Positions 63,519 through 64,000 of a stretch of DNA of 64,000 nucleotides are shown piece by piece. The stretch is from Acinetobacter radioresistens DSM 6976 = NBRC 102413 = CIP 103788 (GTDB lineage Bacteria > Pseudomonadota > Gammaproteobacteria > Pseudomonadales > Moraxellaceae). Under the pieces are notes generated by a model. The model worked only from the letters and a program-made list of their open reading frames with translations. It was not told the origin of the DNA and ran no database searches. How positions within the stretch are numbered: the stretch's first letter is position 1; every line of letters starts with the position of its first letter. The DNA lies in NCBI RefSeq assembly GCF_006757745.1, contig NZ_AP019740.1, forward strand, positions 868,001-932,000. Direction: 5' to 3'. The translations under genes were made by a program, and so were the position numbers.

Positions 63519-64000
63519 ATCGGCTCGGGTAATGATTCTTTAACCCAGCTACTTAATCGTCGTTATTTAAATACGATTATTAACCGGGAAATTAATTTTT
63601 CCCGTAAAAATGGTTCGCCCTTAACTTTACTGGCAATTGATGCTGACCATTTTAAAGGCATTAATGACAAGTTTGGTCATGCAGCAGGGGATCTGGCCTT
63701 ACAGTTTCTGGCTGAAGTTTTACTCGAATGTACCAAAGGCAGTGATTATGCTTTTCGTATAGGGGGTGAGGAGTTTTTGCTGTTATTGGTCGATAGCGAC
63801 CTGAGCCGGGCTCAAAGCGTTGCTGAAAATATCCGTATGCGGATTGAAGAAACCGTTATACGGTCTACTATGGGTGTCAGCTTTAATTTTACAGTCAGTG
63901 TAGGCGCCGTATTATATGATGGGCATCCTGATTACCAACGCTTTTTAGATGCCGCAGATTCGGCTTTATATGCGGCTAAAAACAATGGTCGAAACAATGT
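63519..64000 (+). pseudogene. GGDEF domain of the interrupted DosC-like gene, cut by the right edge
   Basis: In frame with the upstream stop, this region encodes TQLLNRRYLNTIINREINFS, IDADHFKGINDKFGHAAGD, the active-site FRIGGEEFLLLL and VSVGAVLYDGHPDY, ending at AAKNNGRNN at the window edge. This is a complete-looking diguanylate cyclase domain matching the C-terminus of DosC. No start codon with a ribosome site is obvious after the amber codon, so it is likely untranslated unless the TAG is read through. Confidence 0.8.

Noticed and set aside
1..64000. CRISPR array, prophage, insertion sequence or tRNA/rRNA genes
   Set aside because: No regularly spaced repeats, transposase or phage structural genes, or RNA gene signatures were found by reading.

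Overview
The window looks like an Acinetobacter chromosome, probably an environmental or less common species. The evidence is moderate-to-low G+C, an Acinetobacter-type T6SS cluster that lacks a recognisable tssJ, an AbeS-like SMR exporter, and an indole-3-acetate (iac) catabolic cluster in the order known from A. baumannii. No rRNA or tRNA gene was seen.

Layout. (1) 1-2533, minus strand: three translationally coupled genes, of which two encode envelope proteins of unknown function and the third a processive family-2 glycosyltransferase cut by the left edge. (2) 3500-18870: a guanidine-assimilation locus in three transcription units. Unit 1 (plus): sigma-54 promoter, guanidine-I riboswitch, two DUF1989 carboxyguanidine deiminase subunits and guanidine (urea-type) carboxylase. 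Unit 2 (plus): a NikR-like regulator, allophanate hydrolase and an ABC substrate-binding lipoprotein. Unit 3 (minus): ABC permease, ABC ATPase, a 2-oxoglutarate/Fe(II) oxygenase, an unknown protein and an SMR exporter. Each unit has a GG-N10-GC sigma-54 promoter, and each promoter has a nearby copy of the same 26-bp dyad, TAWTAC-N14-GTAWKA. I propose this dyad is the operator of the NikR-like protein. Between units 1 and 2 lies an AT-rich accessory patch: an HNH-nuclease gene that may be a defence effector, a RelE toxin remnant, and a short sigma-54-promoter-to-terminator unit that could be a small RNA.

(3) 19429-24084: an MFS transporter, an AraC-type regulator, an opine-dehydrogenase-like enzyme and a 3-hydroxyacyl-CoA-dehydrogenase-like enzyme, together forming a catabolic module of unknown substrate. 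(4) 24077-31984: divergent iacR and the iacHABICDEFG operon for indole-3-acetate breakdown to catechol, followed by a decayed aldehyde dehydrogenase gene. (5) 32692-54579: the full T6SS cluster, as two divergent arms. The minus arm is clpV, tssA, tssK, tssL, an unknown gene and tagX. The plus arm is asaA, tssB, tssC, hcp, tssE, tssF, tssG, an unknown gene, tssM, tagF, tagN and PAAR. A strong hairpin follows hcp. (6) 54811-64000: ordinary chromosomal genes, namely an alpha/beta hydrolase, an L,D-transpeptidase, hemE, DUF3015 and DUF4105 proteins, and a DosC-like globin-coupled diguanylate cyclase interrupted by an in-frame amber codon and cut by the right edge.

How the guanidine genes could work together (inference). 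The ABC transporter imports a guanidino compound. The oxygenase hydroxylates it so that free guanidine is released. Guanidine opens the riboswitch; carboxylase, CgdAB and allophanate hydrolase convert it to ammonia and CO2. Sigma-54 ties all three units to nitrogen status, and the NikR-like protein may coordinate them.
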